64,000 bases of DNA from Cerioporus squamosus (lineage: Eukaryota; Basidiomycota; Agaricomycetes; Polyporales; Polyporaceae). The notes below the pieces were generated by a model. The model had not been told where the DNA came from and searched no databases. It worked only from the letters and a program-made list of their open reading frames with translations. How positions within the stretch are numbered: position 1 is the first letter of the stretch; each line of letters starts with the position of its first letter. The position numbers were made by a program, and so were the translations under genes. Location of the stretch: the NCBI GenBank assembly GCA_022592435.1, contig JABYQS010000062.1:146779-210778 (forward strand), read 5' to 3'. Of the stretch, positions 21,928 through 33,561 are shown piece by piece.

Positions 21928-24852
21928 CTAAGAACGAATCTTGAGGTCCAGCAGCGGGTGCGTGCCCATCTGTATCCGGTCAACCTCCACCTCCACCTCC
22001 TCGCCCAACTCGACGGGCCGGTCCTGCGGCCACCGCATAATGCGGCCCTGCAGCGCGAGCTCGGGAACGTACACCTTGCACATGGCCTCAAAGGAGCGTG
22101 CGCTCGCCAGAGGGCCATCCGTGATGCGCGCCGTCAACGAGCGCAAGGGGTCGTGCGCCCGCCGCTCGTGCGCAGGGTCCCGCATCCACCTCTTCAGGAA
22201 CGAGTGCGCCCAGAACTGCTGCTGGCGGCCCTCCGTGCGCCGCGCCTCGAGCTCGCGGCTGCCCATGTCCTCGGCCACCTGCGTGAGCCACGCCTCGTCG
22301 AACAGCACCGGGTTCCGCTCCGCGAGTAGCGCGTGCTTGATCTGCCAGTGCGCGATCATGTCCCCGAAGCGCCGCAGCGGCGACGTGACCTTCATGTACC
22401 CATCCCCCTCGCGGACTCCGAGCAGCGCGTGGCCCCCGGGGGTCGTCGAGTACCCGCCTGGGGGCGCAGAGACGCGGTTGCGCATCGCCTCAAAAACGTC
22501 GATGGACCCGTTCTCCGTTCGCGTCGCCATGAGGGCCTCGAGCCCGCCCTTTCGCTCGACCTGGAGCGCGCCGACGGTGCGCCGTAGAGCGGGGATGCCG
22601 CGGTCCCGGAAGAAGAGTGACGCGACGCGCCCTGCGGCCATCATGCATTCGGCGATCATGGCGCGCGAGCCCTCCACCATGGTCCGCTGGACGGCGTACG
22701 TCATGGACGGGAACCCGCGGAACGCGTGAGGCTCGTCGGTGGACAAAAGCTCGTTGGGTAGCGGTCGGGGGTCTATGGTGATTTCTGGGGAACCGAAGGC
22801 GAACATGATCGCGCCGTTGTCCAAGCGGTGTTTGATGAGAGAACGGGTGATCTTCTGCATGTGCCGCAAGTCCTCTGCCGTCGTAGCGTCGAATGTACGA
22901 AGGATGTGTTGGGGCGCAGAAGGGGGTTTGCCGAAAGGATACAGAACTTTGTGCGGAGATTCGCCGAGCAGAGAGTCGACCTCATCGTACCTGATGATGC
23001 GGACGTTCCGGACGATTGACGGTCGAACCTTGTAATCCACGATCTCGCCTGAAGAGTTCGTCTTCAGGCTGAACGTCAGGGCGGTCTCAGCCTGCCCGGG
23101 GGTGCTCCCGAGACTGAACTTGTGGAAGCCCGCCTCGCGGGGAAGCATCGGCACCGTGCGGTCGACGAAATAGTAGGCCATGGTCATCTCCATCGCGTGG
23201 CGAGCGAGCCTGTGAGTAGGAGGTAACAACGTCGTAGGGTCCGCGATGTGCACGTGAAGCCAAGTATGTTCTGGGTCCGACGGTATTCTCTCTATAGACA
23301 GACCATCGTCGAGTTCCTCGGCGTTCCAATCGTCGACAACGTACACAGGCAGGTCGCCGAAGTCATGCCGGATGGATTCTGCGATGTCGCGAGAGTAGAA
23401 ATCGTCTGGTCCGAGCGGACTTGGCAGGATAGGAGTGGACTTTGAAGGGGCTAAATCGATGGTCAGAGGATACGTTCGCCTAATCCCCTCCCGGGTGTTC
23501 AGCTCCTCCCAAGGCGCGACGAGACCAAGTTCGACGAGGAAAGTGTGTGTGGTCCTGACGTCGTATGCCTCGATCTCCTCGTCCGTGTACAGCTCGAGCT
23601 TCTTGAGTATGTGCGCAAGGGGAATGTCGTAGGGATCCGACTGGATAATCCTGCGATTCTGCATCGACGCCACAAGGAAACGCATGATGGTTCTGTCCTC
23701 CGCCGCCCACTGCAGGCCGTCTAGGGGCTGTCGAGACGGTGGCTCATTGAACGAGTCGAGGGCGCGTTGCCTCGAGTTCACAACAATAGCACGAGCCTTG
23801 GAAACAAACGCGTCTAGGGCGGAGCTCTTGTTGACAATCAACCTGTGCACAGTCTGGAAGTCCTCCACTTCTTGTCGAGGGCGGACCCAGAAGAGCTGCG
23901 TCTGCAGAAACCGCCGAGCTTCGGAGACGAACAGGTCACCCTGATCCATGAGGTAACTCTGCACCGAGAACAGATCGTCGGCGGTCAACGTGGACTTCTT
24001 CCCAAGTAGCATCTCCGCTGCCTGGCGGGTGGTAATCTGGGTCCATGTCTTGCCGTCAGGGTGCGCGACCCGTTCGTAGAACGACGTTGAACGAGCGAGT
24101 TCGGGGATTAGGAGGTAGTCGTACTCGAAGCGTTTCTCGAATGTCCGGAGACGCTTCAAGATGTCCACCCGCGCAGCTATCTCCGTCTCCGACTGCGCGA
24201 CCTCGAACAGCCCGCACTTGTCGGCCAGCTTCTTCGGGATGAACCCAGGGATCTCGAATGTGACGTCGTGTTCACTATGCTGCCATATTTCGCCATTGCT
24301 TACGAGCGTCTGGACCGTCCACCTCCGTTTGTACAAAACGGAGAAGAGCACCACGCCGCGTATCGGTTTTATACTCCTGCAGGGCCACAAGAAAGGTTGG
24401 CAAGTGAAGCCAGCATACAACTTGGGTACTCACCTGCGAATCTCAACCAGAGTACCGGCAGGTATGTGCCGAGACTCTCCGGCGATCACATCGTCGTCCG
24501 CGCCCACGAGAGAGTCAGAGACGTCCTCAGACGTCGTGTCCATCGCGTCAAACGTCATCTTCTCGATAGACGGCGGGATAACTCTGGGACCGTCAAAGAC
24601 GGCGGCCAGAGGACGCTTTCCCTTCTTGTCCGCCTTGTACGGTTTGCCCTCCAGCCATCCACACGCCTCCGGCGACAGCACTTTCCTCAGCTCTGGCGCA
24701 ACGGGGAGTTCCTGCCCGCCTTTGCGAGAATGGGAAGTCTGGTTTTTGCTCTTGAACCGGCTCGCACCATGAGAAGAGGTACTGGCGCATCGACGGAGAG
24801 TGTTGCGGAAGCCAGAGGAGACGTCAGAGCATTGCAGTACCGCGCGTTTCAT
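21928..24852 (-). CDS. DSS1: Mitochondrial RNase II-family exoribonuclease (Dss1 / cyt-4 type)
   Basis: This is a 955-residue 3'-5' exoribonuclease, the catalytic subunit of the fungal mitochondrial RNA degradosome together with the Suv3 helicase. The N-terminus is Arg/Ser-rich without acids (MKRAVLQCSDVSSGFRNTLR), fitting mitochondrial import. The RNB domain runs from VYVVDDWNAEELDDGLS to VTSPLRRFGDMIAHWQI, and an S1-like tail contains GEEVEVEVDRI. One intron (24377-24433) restores IRR-SIKPIRG. Aligned to the four RNase II active-site Asp, the motif has Asp at positions 1, 3 and 4 but Glu at position 2. Overall architecture and length match Dss1/cyt-4 better than nuclear Dis3, as there is no PIN domain. 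It lies 441 bp from the ADH stop (tail-to-tail). Confidence 0.88.
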
Positions 24853-25191
24853 GCTGGACGAGATGCCTGTGCCAGCAGTCGCAGAAAAGGCCAGCCAAGG
24901 GTTTGCGTGTGCGGTTCAGGCTCAGCAAAGGGAAGCAAGCAGAGACTCGAGACGGTGGATGAGGGTGAATGCGTAAGACGATGCACTGAAGTCTGAACTA
25001 GCAGTGGTCAAAATGTGGGCGCTAGTACTCTGTCGACGCGTCGATCAGACTCAGATCTCGATCCCAAAAGTTCCTCCGGTCCGCCACCACGAGCTCTTCC
25101 TGGACCTCCAGCAAACCTCTAGGCTCTCTCTACTCTAAGTCCAATTACGACTCACCCGCTTCTCGTCTAAACTACCGCGCATCTTTACAAG

Positions 25192-26403
25192 ATGTTCAAA
25201 CGCGTCGAAAAGCGCATACGCAAAAAGGAGAAGGAGGAGGAGCTCGGGCTGGACGGGGACATGAAGGAACTGCTGGGGATGAACGACACCGACTCGGACG
25301 AGTCTGATTCGTCCGGCTCCGAAGACGATTCAGACGACGAGTTTCAGAGGTTACCGGCAATTGCGAGTGATGGAGGGAGCAACGACGAAGACGAGGAGGC
25401 GGAAGGCGACGAGGGCGACGGGATGGACGAGGATGAGGACGAGGAAGACGCAGAGAGCGAACCTGGCTTCGAGGAAGAGGACGAGGATGAAGACGAAGAC
25501 GAAGACGAAGACGAAGACGAAGACGAAGACGAAGACGAAGACGAAGGACCATCAATGACCGTTACGGAGGTTCTCCGAAACCCGATATACCTGGTCTCCC
25601 TTGAACCAGAGGTGAAGGCGTGCTTCGTATGCCCGGGGAAGCTGCTCAAGAACCCCATCATGATCGACGTCCACTTGAAGTCCGGGGTGAGCACATACAA
25701 TACATCTTACTACGCGCGGCAGAAAGCGCTGACGTTCCCCCATGACATAGGCCCACAACCGACATTTCAGGCACTTCAGGGATGCCGCTCAGACAGTGGA
25801 GGCAGACTTGGACGCGCGCACCCTCTTGCGAGCACAAGCGCACGATGAGAAGAAGCCTGCTGAGGGACAACTGTCGAAACGCGCGCAGAAGAGGGTGCGT
25901 CTCACTTATTCCACTGTCACTGTGCATTGCGACACCGGTTGTTGATTTATATTCGCTCTCGGGCACAGAAAGCCAAACAGGCTGCCATGAAGGCGAAGCG
26001 CGAGAAGCAGAAGGTCATGAAGGCGAAGTACAGGGCCAAGAAGGAGGCCAGCTCGAAAGCCGCCGCCACGGATGCGCCAGCGGACTCTGACGACGAGGCG
26101 AAGCCTAAAGTCAATGACAAGACATCAGCGAAAGCTCCGCCTGCGAAGAAACGAAAACTCGAACGAGCATCGGAGGGGGACAGGGAGGATGTTGCACCGA
26201 AACCTGGGCCGAAGAAGTCGAAACCATCGAAACCAGCAACGACGAAATCTCCGAAGGACACCCCCTCGAGCAAACCGTCAAATAAGGACAGACCAGTTGC
26301 TGAGCTCCCCGCTGCGAAACGTACTCCCGCGACCCCTGCGGCAACGACAGACGGGAAGGAGGTTGTCAAGGCAAAGAAGAGGCGGCGCAGCGAGCCGTCA
26401 TAG
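25192..26403 (+). CDS. Acidic/basic nucleolar-like conserved protein
   Basis: I do not recognise a named family. The N-terminal part is very acidic, with a pure Glu-Asp tract encoded by a hexanucleotide repeat. A conserved-looking core follows, VTEVLRNPIYLVSLEPEVKA then CFVCPGKLLKNPIMIDVHLK, with a C-x2-C pair and a later His that hints at a small zinc-binding unit. The C-terminus is Lys/Ala/Pro-rich with nuclear-localisation-like clusters (PPAKKRKLE, KAKKRRRSE). Two introns keep frame: from about 25688 to the acceptor before 25793 (join HLKSG-TVEADL), and 25893 to 25969 (join RAQKR-KAKQAA). The acidic-plus-basic layout is typical of nucleolar or ribosome-biogenesis proteins, which is inference. 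The gene is head-to-head with DSS1 across 340 bp. Confidence 0.75.
25489..25542 (+). repeat. (GAAGAC)9 coding microsatellite
   Basis: Nine uninterrupted copies of the hexamer GAAGAC encode alternating Glu-Asp within the acidic domain of the nucleolar-like protein. Any length change stays in frame, so the tract can vary between strains without breaking the gene. Confidence 0.95.
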
Positions 26404-26573
26404 CATCCCGAGGCGATTATGTATGTGTAGATATTCTATATAGCACGACAGCGTCCATGGCAGTACAACCCATAAGTAATCAAAAGAGCAACGAGCGGAC
26501 AGAACGCGAGCGCGACAAGGGAATATACAAGAAATGGTGGGCGGAGCTGGCTTGACAGAGATTTGACTCTCAA

Positions 26574-28336
26574 TCACCGGAGACTTGCCAGGACCTGGTC
26601 GGTTCTCCGTATCACCTGGAAGAACGCTGTCAGTCTACCAGGGGTGGTGCACAACACCTATCTGGAAGCGTACCTCGTGGATATCAGGCCGCTCTTCAGG
26701 CTTGACTTTCAGCATGCTGTCGATCAGGTCTCTCAAGCCTTGCGAGTAGGCGGAAGGAGGGTGCTTGTACTGTGCACCCATGACAGCCATGGCTATTGAA
26801 CCGCCCTGCTCAGTGGTCTGCATATTCTCGAACGGAGAATGGGAGTATGCCAGAGCGTAGAGGGTGCACCCGAGCGACTGCATGTTACATGGCAGAAGTG
26901 AGCGAGCATACATGGGGAGCGGATGTCGAGGCAGACGTACCCAGATGTCAACCTTCTCGTCGAGAGTGACACCGGTCTTGACGTCGAACAGCTCGGGCGC
27001 GCGGTACGCCATAGTACTTTGCTCAGCAGCGATATCCTGGGTAGCTAGCTTAGCGTGCAGTCTCCAACATGTGCAAGTTGCTCACGTACCTGCTGGAGGA
27101 GCGCTTGGTTACGGTTCTCGATCTTTATCCGTGCCTTCATTGTACTGCCGAAGTCCATGAGGATGGGTTGGCCTTCGTCGGATATCATGATGTTTCTGTA
27201 GCCCTGTGAGTACCTAGTAGGTGGGCGATTCGGATTGACGCACCCAGGCTTCAAGTCGCGATGTGCGTACGGAACAAGCTCTGTCTGACCTGGCTGCGCG
27301 TTTCCATTAGCACCGTCGTGCTGTATCCTGTTGAGCTCCTCATCTCCGTCGAAGATTGTCTCATGTTCGTCCTCTGGCCGGTCCCTTGTCATAAGCGGGA
27401 CGTTCGCGCCGCTGCCTGGGCCATGATACGAGTACCCGCCATCCCCGTCGCCTTCGGGGTGTGGAAACATCTCGTCCTCTTCTGAGTGACGCGGTGAGTT
27501 TGGGAGTGAAGGTGCATGTCGCGCAGACGAAGACTGGTTCGCGCGGGAGGCGGATTTGGAGCCAATTGGTGCGCGATAGTCGTGCATAGCACGAATCGCC
27601 TCGCATGTGCCTTTGAAGTAGCGGAGCATCTCGGTCTCGGAGAAGTGGGTATTGTTGATGGAGTTCGCGTTGATCGCGTCTTGCAAGTTGCCGCGCTAAA
27701 CCTCGCGGATTAAGCTCGGCTACCTGGAGAGGATGATGCCCGCCTACCTTGTAAATAGGGAGGAACAGGTACACTATCTGGCCGTCGCCATTAGGGTCTT
27801 GCACGACTGCAGAGTCCTGGGAAGCGTGTCAAAGGCACCTCGCATGAAAATGATAGACGACGTACGAGAATACGGATGATGTTGGGGTGCCTTCACGGCG
27901 CGGTTTAGAGAGTGGTAAGTGTCGGAGACTGGCTTAGACTCACTTGAAACGTCTGTACGCCTCTACCTCCCGCATTGCTTGACGCACATCCTCCTGTCCG
28001 CTAGGACAACGTATCTTCTTGAGTGCGAATTGTCTCTGAAGCGCAAGTTGGATGCTTTCGGACTGCGTCAGAAGAAGTAATGACGTACCCCACTGTGCTC
28101 ATCCTGCGCGAGGTAGACGAACGAGAAGCCTCCCTCCCCAAGTACACGGATTATCTTGACTGCAAAAAGGCATGAGTACCTGGACGGTTTGCCCACAGTA
28201 TGCGCTCACATGTCCTTCCGTTGATCTTCACTTTCGCAGACTGCTGGCATATACATGATGAGAGAGCCCAGAACGCGTCTTTGACTTGGTATTTGATGCC
28301 CTCGAGGGTGTGCAGGAGTTGCGGTGGTAGCGACAT
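26574..28336 (-). CDS. STK16/Env7-type serine/threonine kinase (NAK family)
   Basis: This is a protein kinase of the Numb-associated-kinase group, like human STK16 and yeast Env7, which act at Golgi or vacuole membranes. The motifs are QFALKKIRC (ATP Lys), YAHRDLKPG then NIMISDEG (catalytic loop split by an intron), ILMDFGS, MAYRAPELFD and PEERPDIHEV. The final exon after an intron gives IRRTDQVLASLR and a TGA at 26574-26576. Between AIRAMHDYRAP and the HRDLK loop is an insertion of about 100 residues, Ser/Pro/Asp-rich (SPRHSEEDEMFPHPEGDGDG). The N-terminus has CIC within its first 30 residues, a possible palmitoylation site as reported for this subfamily. Exons are short and there are at least seven introns. 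Confidence 0.88.
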
Positions 28337-28677
28337 TCTGTCAGACGATGTAAACGCAGAGTAGTAGGGATCGACGTGGATGGGAGAGAAATAGACACCG
28401 GACGGAGACTCTGGGCAACTTGAGGCTGTCTTGAGCAGTACAGCGTTCTCAGTCTGCGGGCCGTGCTGCGCCCAACGCGAGGCGCCGGCGCCGGCACAGG
28501 CGTCTAGTCGCGCGTGGCTGGTTCGAGTCCGCCATCGCCGCGTTCCGACGCTCTGTTATCCGCCACCACCACACTCTGCCCCTGCTCTGCATTCCTGTTC
28601 TCCTTCATCGCTACCTCGGTCTCAGATACTTGCTGCAGACTCTCGCAGACTCTGCCGCTCCTCAACACACGACTGAG

Positions 28678-30785
28678 ATGTCGGCCATGGCTGAACCTGC
28701 CTCCACGATTACCACTCCCACACCCACCGCGGTTCCCAGTTCGTCCGACAAGTCTCTCAAAGTCTGTCACCCCTTGAACGGATTTCCCGCCGACGTGGAC
28801 TGACACGGAACCTCAGCGCAAACTTGAAGATGCATTGCAGACTCTCGACGAGGCCGTTGGTCCTACAGCATCTCCAACAACCGCCACCCACCGACCTCCT
28901 CTCAAGCGCCTCCGCACGTCCCGCTCGATATACGCAATGTTGACCAAGTATGGGATCAAGAAGGACCCTAAACCGTACGTAAAGTTTTCAACGGGAAGCT
29001 GGTCCAGGCAAGTCGTCCTCAACGTCATGCCATTGCCACTATAGGACCACCCCCACGGGCGACTTGGAGAAGCTGTCCAAGACCGCGCCTCATCTCGCTG
29101 CCATCCTCTCTCGCACCGCGAGTCGCACAAGGAAGGCCCTTCCTATCAGGCTTGGATCCAAGCCTCCTCAAACCTCCGCGTCGTCCCTGAGCGACTACCG
29201 ACCCTCGTCTACTCAGTCCTTCTTATCACGTTTGTCGACGTACAAGCTTTCGACGTACGGCAACAAGCCTGCTGCCATCGACGCGGTGGCCGCTGCGAAG
29301 TGTGGGTGGATAAACGAGGGCAAGGACCGTCTGGTTTGTGGGTTGTGCGGTGTTTCGTGGGTCGTTGCCAGTCGAGATGGCATGACTCGTGAAGCCGGTA
29401 TGTAGGACACTCTGGCAGGTAGGTCCGTACTAACAAATCCCGTCCCTAGCGAACGCCCTGGTGGAGAAGCAACGGGCGCAGCTGGTAGAGAATCACAAGG
29501 ATGGTTGCCCATGGAAGACTCGACAATGCGATGGTGCGTTGCCCGTCTCGTTGCCTGTTGTATGTCTTTCGCTCATGGTTCGACACCTCTGCAGATGCTA
29601 TCTACCACATACCATTGCAAGCACCATTGACCACAATCCGGGAGATCAAGGCCCGCGCCATCTTGCTCGACAGTGTAATGCAGGGAGTTACTATCAAGCA
29701 CCCTCTGGTGAGCCTTCATTGCAGCGCACTGTCATGCCGTGTCTTATCGTCAAACACAGTCCGCTGCACAAGTCCAGTCCTTGATTTCCATCATCTCGTC
29801 GGTTTCTCTGCCATCATCCTCCCTGGCCGAAACATCGGAACCTTCAACACCCACCGAAGATAGCCCTTCGAGGGCTTCAGCCGCGTCGACGTCTGGCGCA
29901 CAACCTTCGGAAACCGCCATTTTGACCGCTGTGTTTGGTTGGGCCATACTCCCTCCTGCTCCCCCAGAGCCCTCGAGACCGTCATCGCTCTCTCGCGCTG
30001 GATCGGTTGCCCCTGGGACACCAAGGACGCCAATGCGGACCACACCCTCCCGTGCGTCTTCTGTCGCTCGCGAGAGCACGCCGACGCCCACCTCGACGAG
30101 GTCCTCACTCCGCATCTCCTCGTCCACGTCACTATTATCGTTGCACTCCGTACCAAGCGGGTCCCTCCGCCCCGACACGGCCCTTCTGCACTGTCCACTG
30201 TGTCAACGTCGTGTTGGTCTCTGGGCATTCCTCCCGAAATCGGCCGAGGGAGACGACCCAATGACGGGCGAAGCCACCGAGGGCGGTGCGAACAAGAAGC
30301 CACAGCCGCAGCGTCAGTTGGACATCCTGCGCGAGCACCGACCGTACTGCCCTTACGTCGTTCGTTCGACTGTCCTGCCTTCGCTGCCGACCCCGACCCC
30401 GACGACCGCCCAGCCGAATGGCCACCAGCGCTCATCGTCTTTGGTGTCGTTGGCAAGCATCAACGGCTCGTCCACGCAAGTTAGTGCGCAGCCTGGTGCG
30501 ATGGAGGGGTGGCGGGCTGTCATGGCTGTCGTGTCCCGCTATGGGAACGTACAGCGCCAGAGGCTCGGGCTTAATCGCGTGCCCAGCGGGCGACAGGAGA
30601 GCATCGCGGAGGGAGAGGAGGGAGCTGAGGGAGAGACGAATTCCATCGAGGCGATGGTCGCGGGTGTGAAGAGCCATGGGGTAAGCACGATTCGCCCTTC
30701 ATGGTGGCTACTGTCTGGAGGCTAACATACAACATTCTCATAGGGGAAGGACCTGTTGAAGTACGTCAAGGGTCTGCTCGGTTGA
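28678..30785 (+). CDS. C3HC zinc-finger protein, ZC3HC1 (NIPA) / Rsm1 homologue
   Basis: This is the homologue of human ZC3HC1/NIPA, fission-yeast Rsm1 and budding-yeast Pml39, proteins of the nuclear-pore basket linked to mRNA export and quality control. The first zinc domain reads KCGWINEGKDRLVCGLCGVSW, then after an intron HKDGCPWKTRQC. The second, Rsm1-like, domain reads LLHCPLCQRRVGLWAF and HRPYCPYV. A Ser/Thr/Pro-rich disordered segment of about 130 residues separates them. Introns after SSSDK, KKDPKP, TREA, TRQCD, KHPL and SHG all keep phase. The start is the ATG at 28678 (MSAMAEPAS), and the last exon ends VKGLLG. It is head-to-head with the kinase gene, 341 bp between the two ATGs. 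Confidence 0.88.
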
Positions 30786-31596
30786 AGTGTTACAGGGACC
30801 TGGGACTTCATAATCTTTCGACAATCCTCTTTCTCGTATATCATGCATAGTCCACATAACCACCAGTCTGTCAAGCTTTCAAGTGCTGTCCATATTGTAC
30901 ATCCTATATCGTTTTGCTTCGCATCCGCACAAATCACAGCTACAATGTATCACCACTGAACTCGGTACTCAGTTCTCCGCCGTTGTGTATCTGCAACCCA
31001 TGTTTGGATGGACTAACGCCGCGGCTGACTTGGAGCGTACTACTTTGCACGTTGTCGCATATCGTAGCAAGGAGAGCTCGTTCTGTCCAATAAGATGGGC
31101 AATGAGCACACCGAGCCTGTGTTCGAATCTTGCCCTCTGGTTCCGATCGGCCAGGGTGAGTTGCTCCAAGATGGTATGCTTTACAAGTTCGGTGCGTATA
31201 ACACTGGATGCGTTTACAGAAGCTAGACTTGTCTGGACTGAGATATAAGTCGCGGTTTGGTCCTCCTGCGTGGTCGGAAACGAAACTTGTGACCAAGGCT
31301 AGCGCTAACGCGTTGCCACCCAGAACATGTGTCGCTGCGTGGTGACGAGTATGGCTGAGTGGATGCTCGAGTTAGCGGGAACGTGTCGAAAGCCCATTCA
31401 TCTCGTACAGATGTTTTCCAAGTCCGTTGCGGATTGCTCGTCGAGGTGATGGAGAAGACGAGAGGACACGCCGCCGAGAGATCCTAGTTACCGAAACAGG
31501 AGTGGGCCGCTGGCGCCGAGATGAGGCACTCGCTGATAGCGCTGTCACCGTCGCATCTGCGCCCTCTGGCTCTTTCCTCTTCCCCCCATCTTCCCC
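30786..31596. other. Intergenic space, no gene seen
   Basis: This 811-bp stretch between two co-directional genes holds the 3' region of the ZC3HC1 gene and the promoter of the Ndfip/Bsd2 gene. Only short chance open frames are present and I see no RNA gene or repeat. Confidence 0.5.
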
Positions 31597-33111
31597 ATGC
31601 CCACCCCGTACGCGCCGCTCCCCAACCCCCGCTACGCCGCTGAGGACGCTCAGCGCGAGCTCGACGACGCGTTCGACTCGGACGACGAAGGCCAGGACTC
31701 GTCGGAATCTACCCCTCTCACTCGGGCGCTGCCCCCGCGCTCGGACTCCCACTACCATCCTCCTCTCGACGGCGAGTTTCCAGAACCAATCCCGACACCC
31801 CAGTCGGTCCCTGGCGGATACGACTTCGAGAGAGACTACGATTATCCACCGCCCGGCTCGCCTCCGGGTCCATCCTCCGTTGCTCTCCCCAATGACTTCG
31901 GCAACTCTAACGGCTTCCTCCCGACGTCGCCTGTGAGACCGCCTCAGCCAAGCGTGTCGTTCTGGAGAAGAGCAGCGGGTGCGCTGCTGCCGCAGCACTA
32001 CGTTCGCGTGCCCACTGAGGCTCCAGGACGGCGGTTCGTGGGTGGAGGCACAGAGAACGACGGTGTGTTCGCCAATGTCGCTGCGAAGCCTTCGCGAGGC
32101 ATAGAGATCACGGATGAGAACGGCGACGTTCACATCGTCCCCGAGGATGTTCAGAAGGAGACACCGCCGGTACGTTCTCCTATCTCGCCATATCCCATCT
32201 CGTTGCCGACGCTTGCGCGTTCTGGCTTTCCGTAAGGGTGGCGGTGCATGTACTCACCTTGTGCCTCACAGTCGTATGCCGAGGCCCAGGCAGATGCGGT
32301 GCCTCCCTACTGGGAGACAACGGTGCACGCACCCGCAGGGACTATGGACCCGAACGCGTTCATGATCGTGGACGACCTCCCCTCGGGCCCCGTCTTCTCG
32401 TTCATCATGACCGCCTTCGTCTCCTACTTCTTCCAGTTCGCCGGCTTCGTTCTCACCTACCTCCTGCACACGACCCATGCCGCCAAGTACGGTTCTCGTG
32501 CTGGTCTCGGCGTCACCCTCATTCAGTATGGTTTGATTCAATATGGTGGTTCCTTGCGCAACCCGCCGCCAATCGACGAGGCGGCTTTGGCAGAGCAACT
32601 CGCAATGTGGGGCAATGGTACGCTCCAGGCCCTCAACGTAACGGCTGACACGCCCTTGGCCAATATCTACAACGCGACGGACCCCAACTCGGTCATGGAC
32701 CTGGACATGCAGTTCGCCGTGTCGTCTCGCGATTGGATTGCGCTCGTCCTGATGACACTGGGTGCGTCTTGATTGATCTTGTCGTAGACCCTTCTGTGTC
32801 TCATCGTACCTGCTTCAGGATGGTTCTTGCTCCTTTCATCCTGCGTTGGCTTCTACCGCGTGAAGCGCTGGGAGGCTTCGATCCGCGCGGCCTCACTGCC
32901 TCAGGAACCGATGACCCCTGAACAACGCGCGCGCGACGAGCAGGTGCGGCGCAATATCGAGCTCGCCTTCGGTTTCACGGGCTTGGTCGATGAAGATGAA
33001 CCTGTCTCCTCGCCTCCGCAACGTGAGGACGAAAACGACGAGCGTCGTGGCGAGGTCACGGAGGCGGAATTGCGTCTCACCCGCACCCTCCAGGCTGCAG
33101 GGTTGTTGTAG
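31597..33111 (+). CDS. Ndfip/Bsd2-family membrane adaptor for NEDD4-type ubiquitin ligases
   Basis: This is a Golgi/endosome membrane protein of the Bsd2 (yeast) and Ndfip1/2 (animal) family, which recruits Rsp5/NEDD4 ligases to membrane cargo such as metal transporters. The N-terminal about 190 residues are Pro/Ser/Asp-rich and cytosolic. A VPPYWE motif matches the PPxY element bound by ligase WW domains. The conserved block FMIVDDLPSGPVFSFIMTAF leads into three hydrophobic segments (VSYFFQFAGFVLTYLLH, GSRAGLGVTLIQYGLIQYGG, and WIALVLMTLG-GWFLLLSSC). The third spans the second intron. Introns begin near 32170 and at about 32762 and keep frame. The C-terminus is acidic and charged, ending LQAAGLL. 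Confidence 0.9.
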
Positions 33112-33561
33112 CCGGATACGATACCACGCCGTCGCGAACGCCTTGTTGTATCATATGTAGCTTGGGCCACCGACCTTAGGATTGGGGCTTATGGTGGAAA
33201 TTGGAAGTTTGGTCATGCTGGTGCCTGCGCAGGGGGTGTCGTCGCTCGGGCTTGGGAGTGCTCTTTAAACATCGCCCATGTCGTTCCTTACAAATGTTTT
33301 GGCTTTGGGCAGACGTTCAGTGATCGTTCGACTTCTTGCAGGTCTGGCTGTGTACGTTTATGCGTGCGTTCATCGTGTAATTTATGGTACTTTATATTGG
33401 TGCTTATTGTTTGCATCACCGCTATGCGAGAGACCCTCCATCCACTGGCCTACATAGGAATCTCCTGCATGGAAAAAGGTCTCTTATACGCCCACGAAGA
33501 TGCTTAAGATGATTGGCAAGTGTCCTAGAGATACAGTGTGTACATCGCTTCCGGTCGAGGC

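Noticed and set aside
25196..25700. Long open frames on the - strand rich in Arg/Leu or Ser opposite the acidic repeat
   Set aside because: They are mirror images of the (GAAGAC) repeat and Glu/Asp-rich coding sequence. The + strand has the start, introns and conserved core.
28490..28530. tRNA-like T-loop sequence (GGTTCGAGTCC)
   Set aside because: The flanking bases do not form the T stem, and no acceptor, D or anticodon arm can be drawn. It lies in a divergent promoter.
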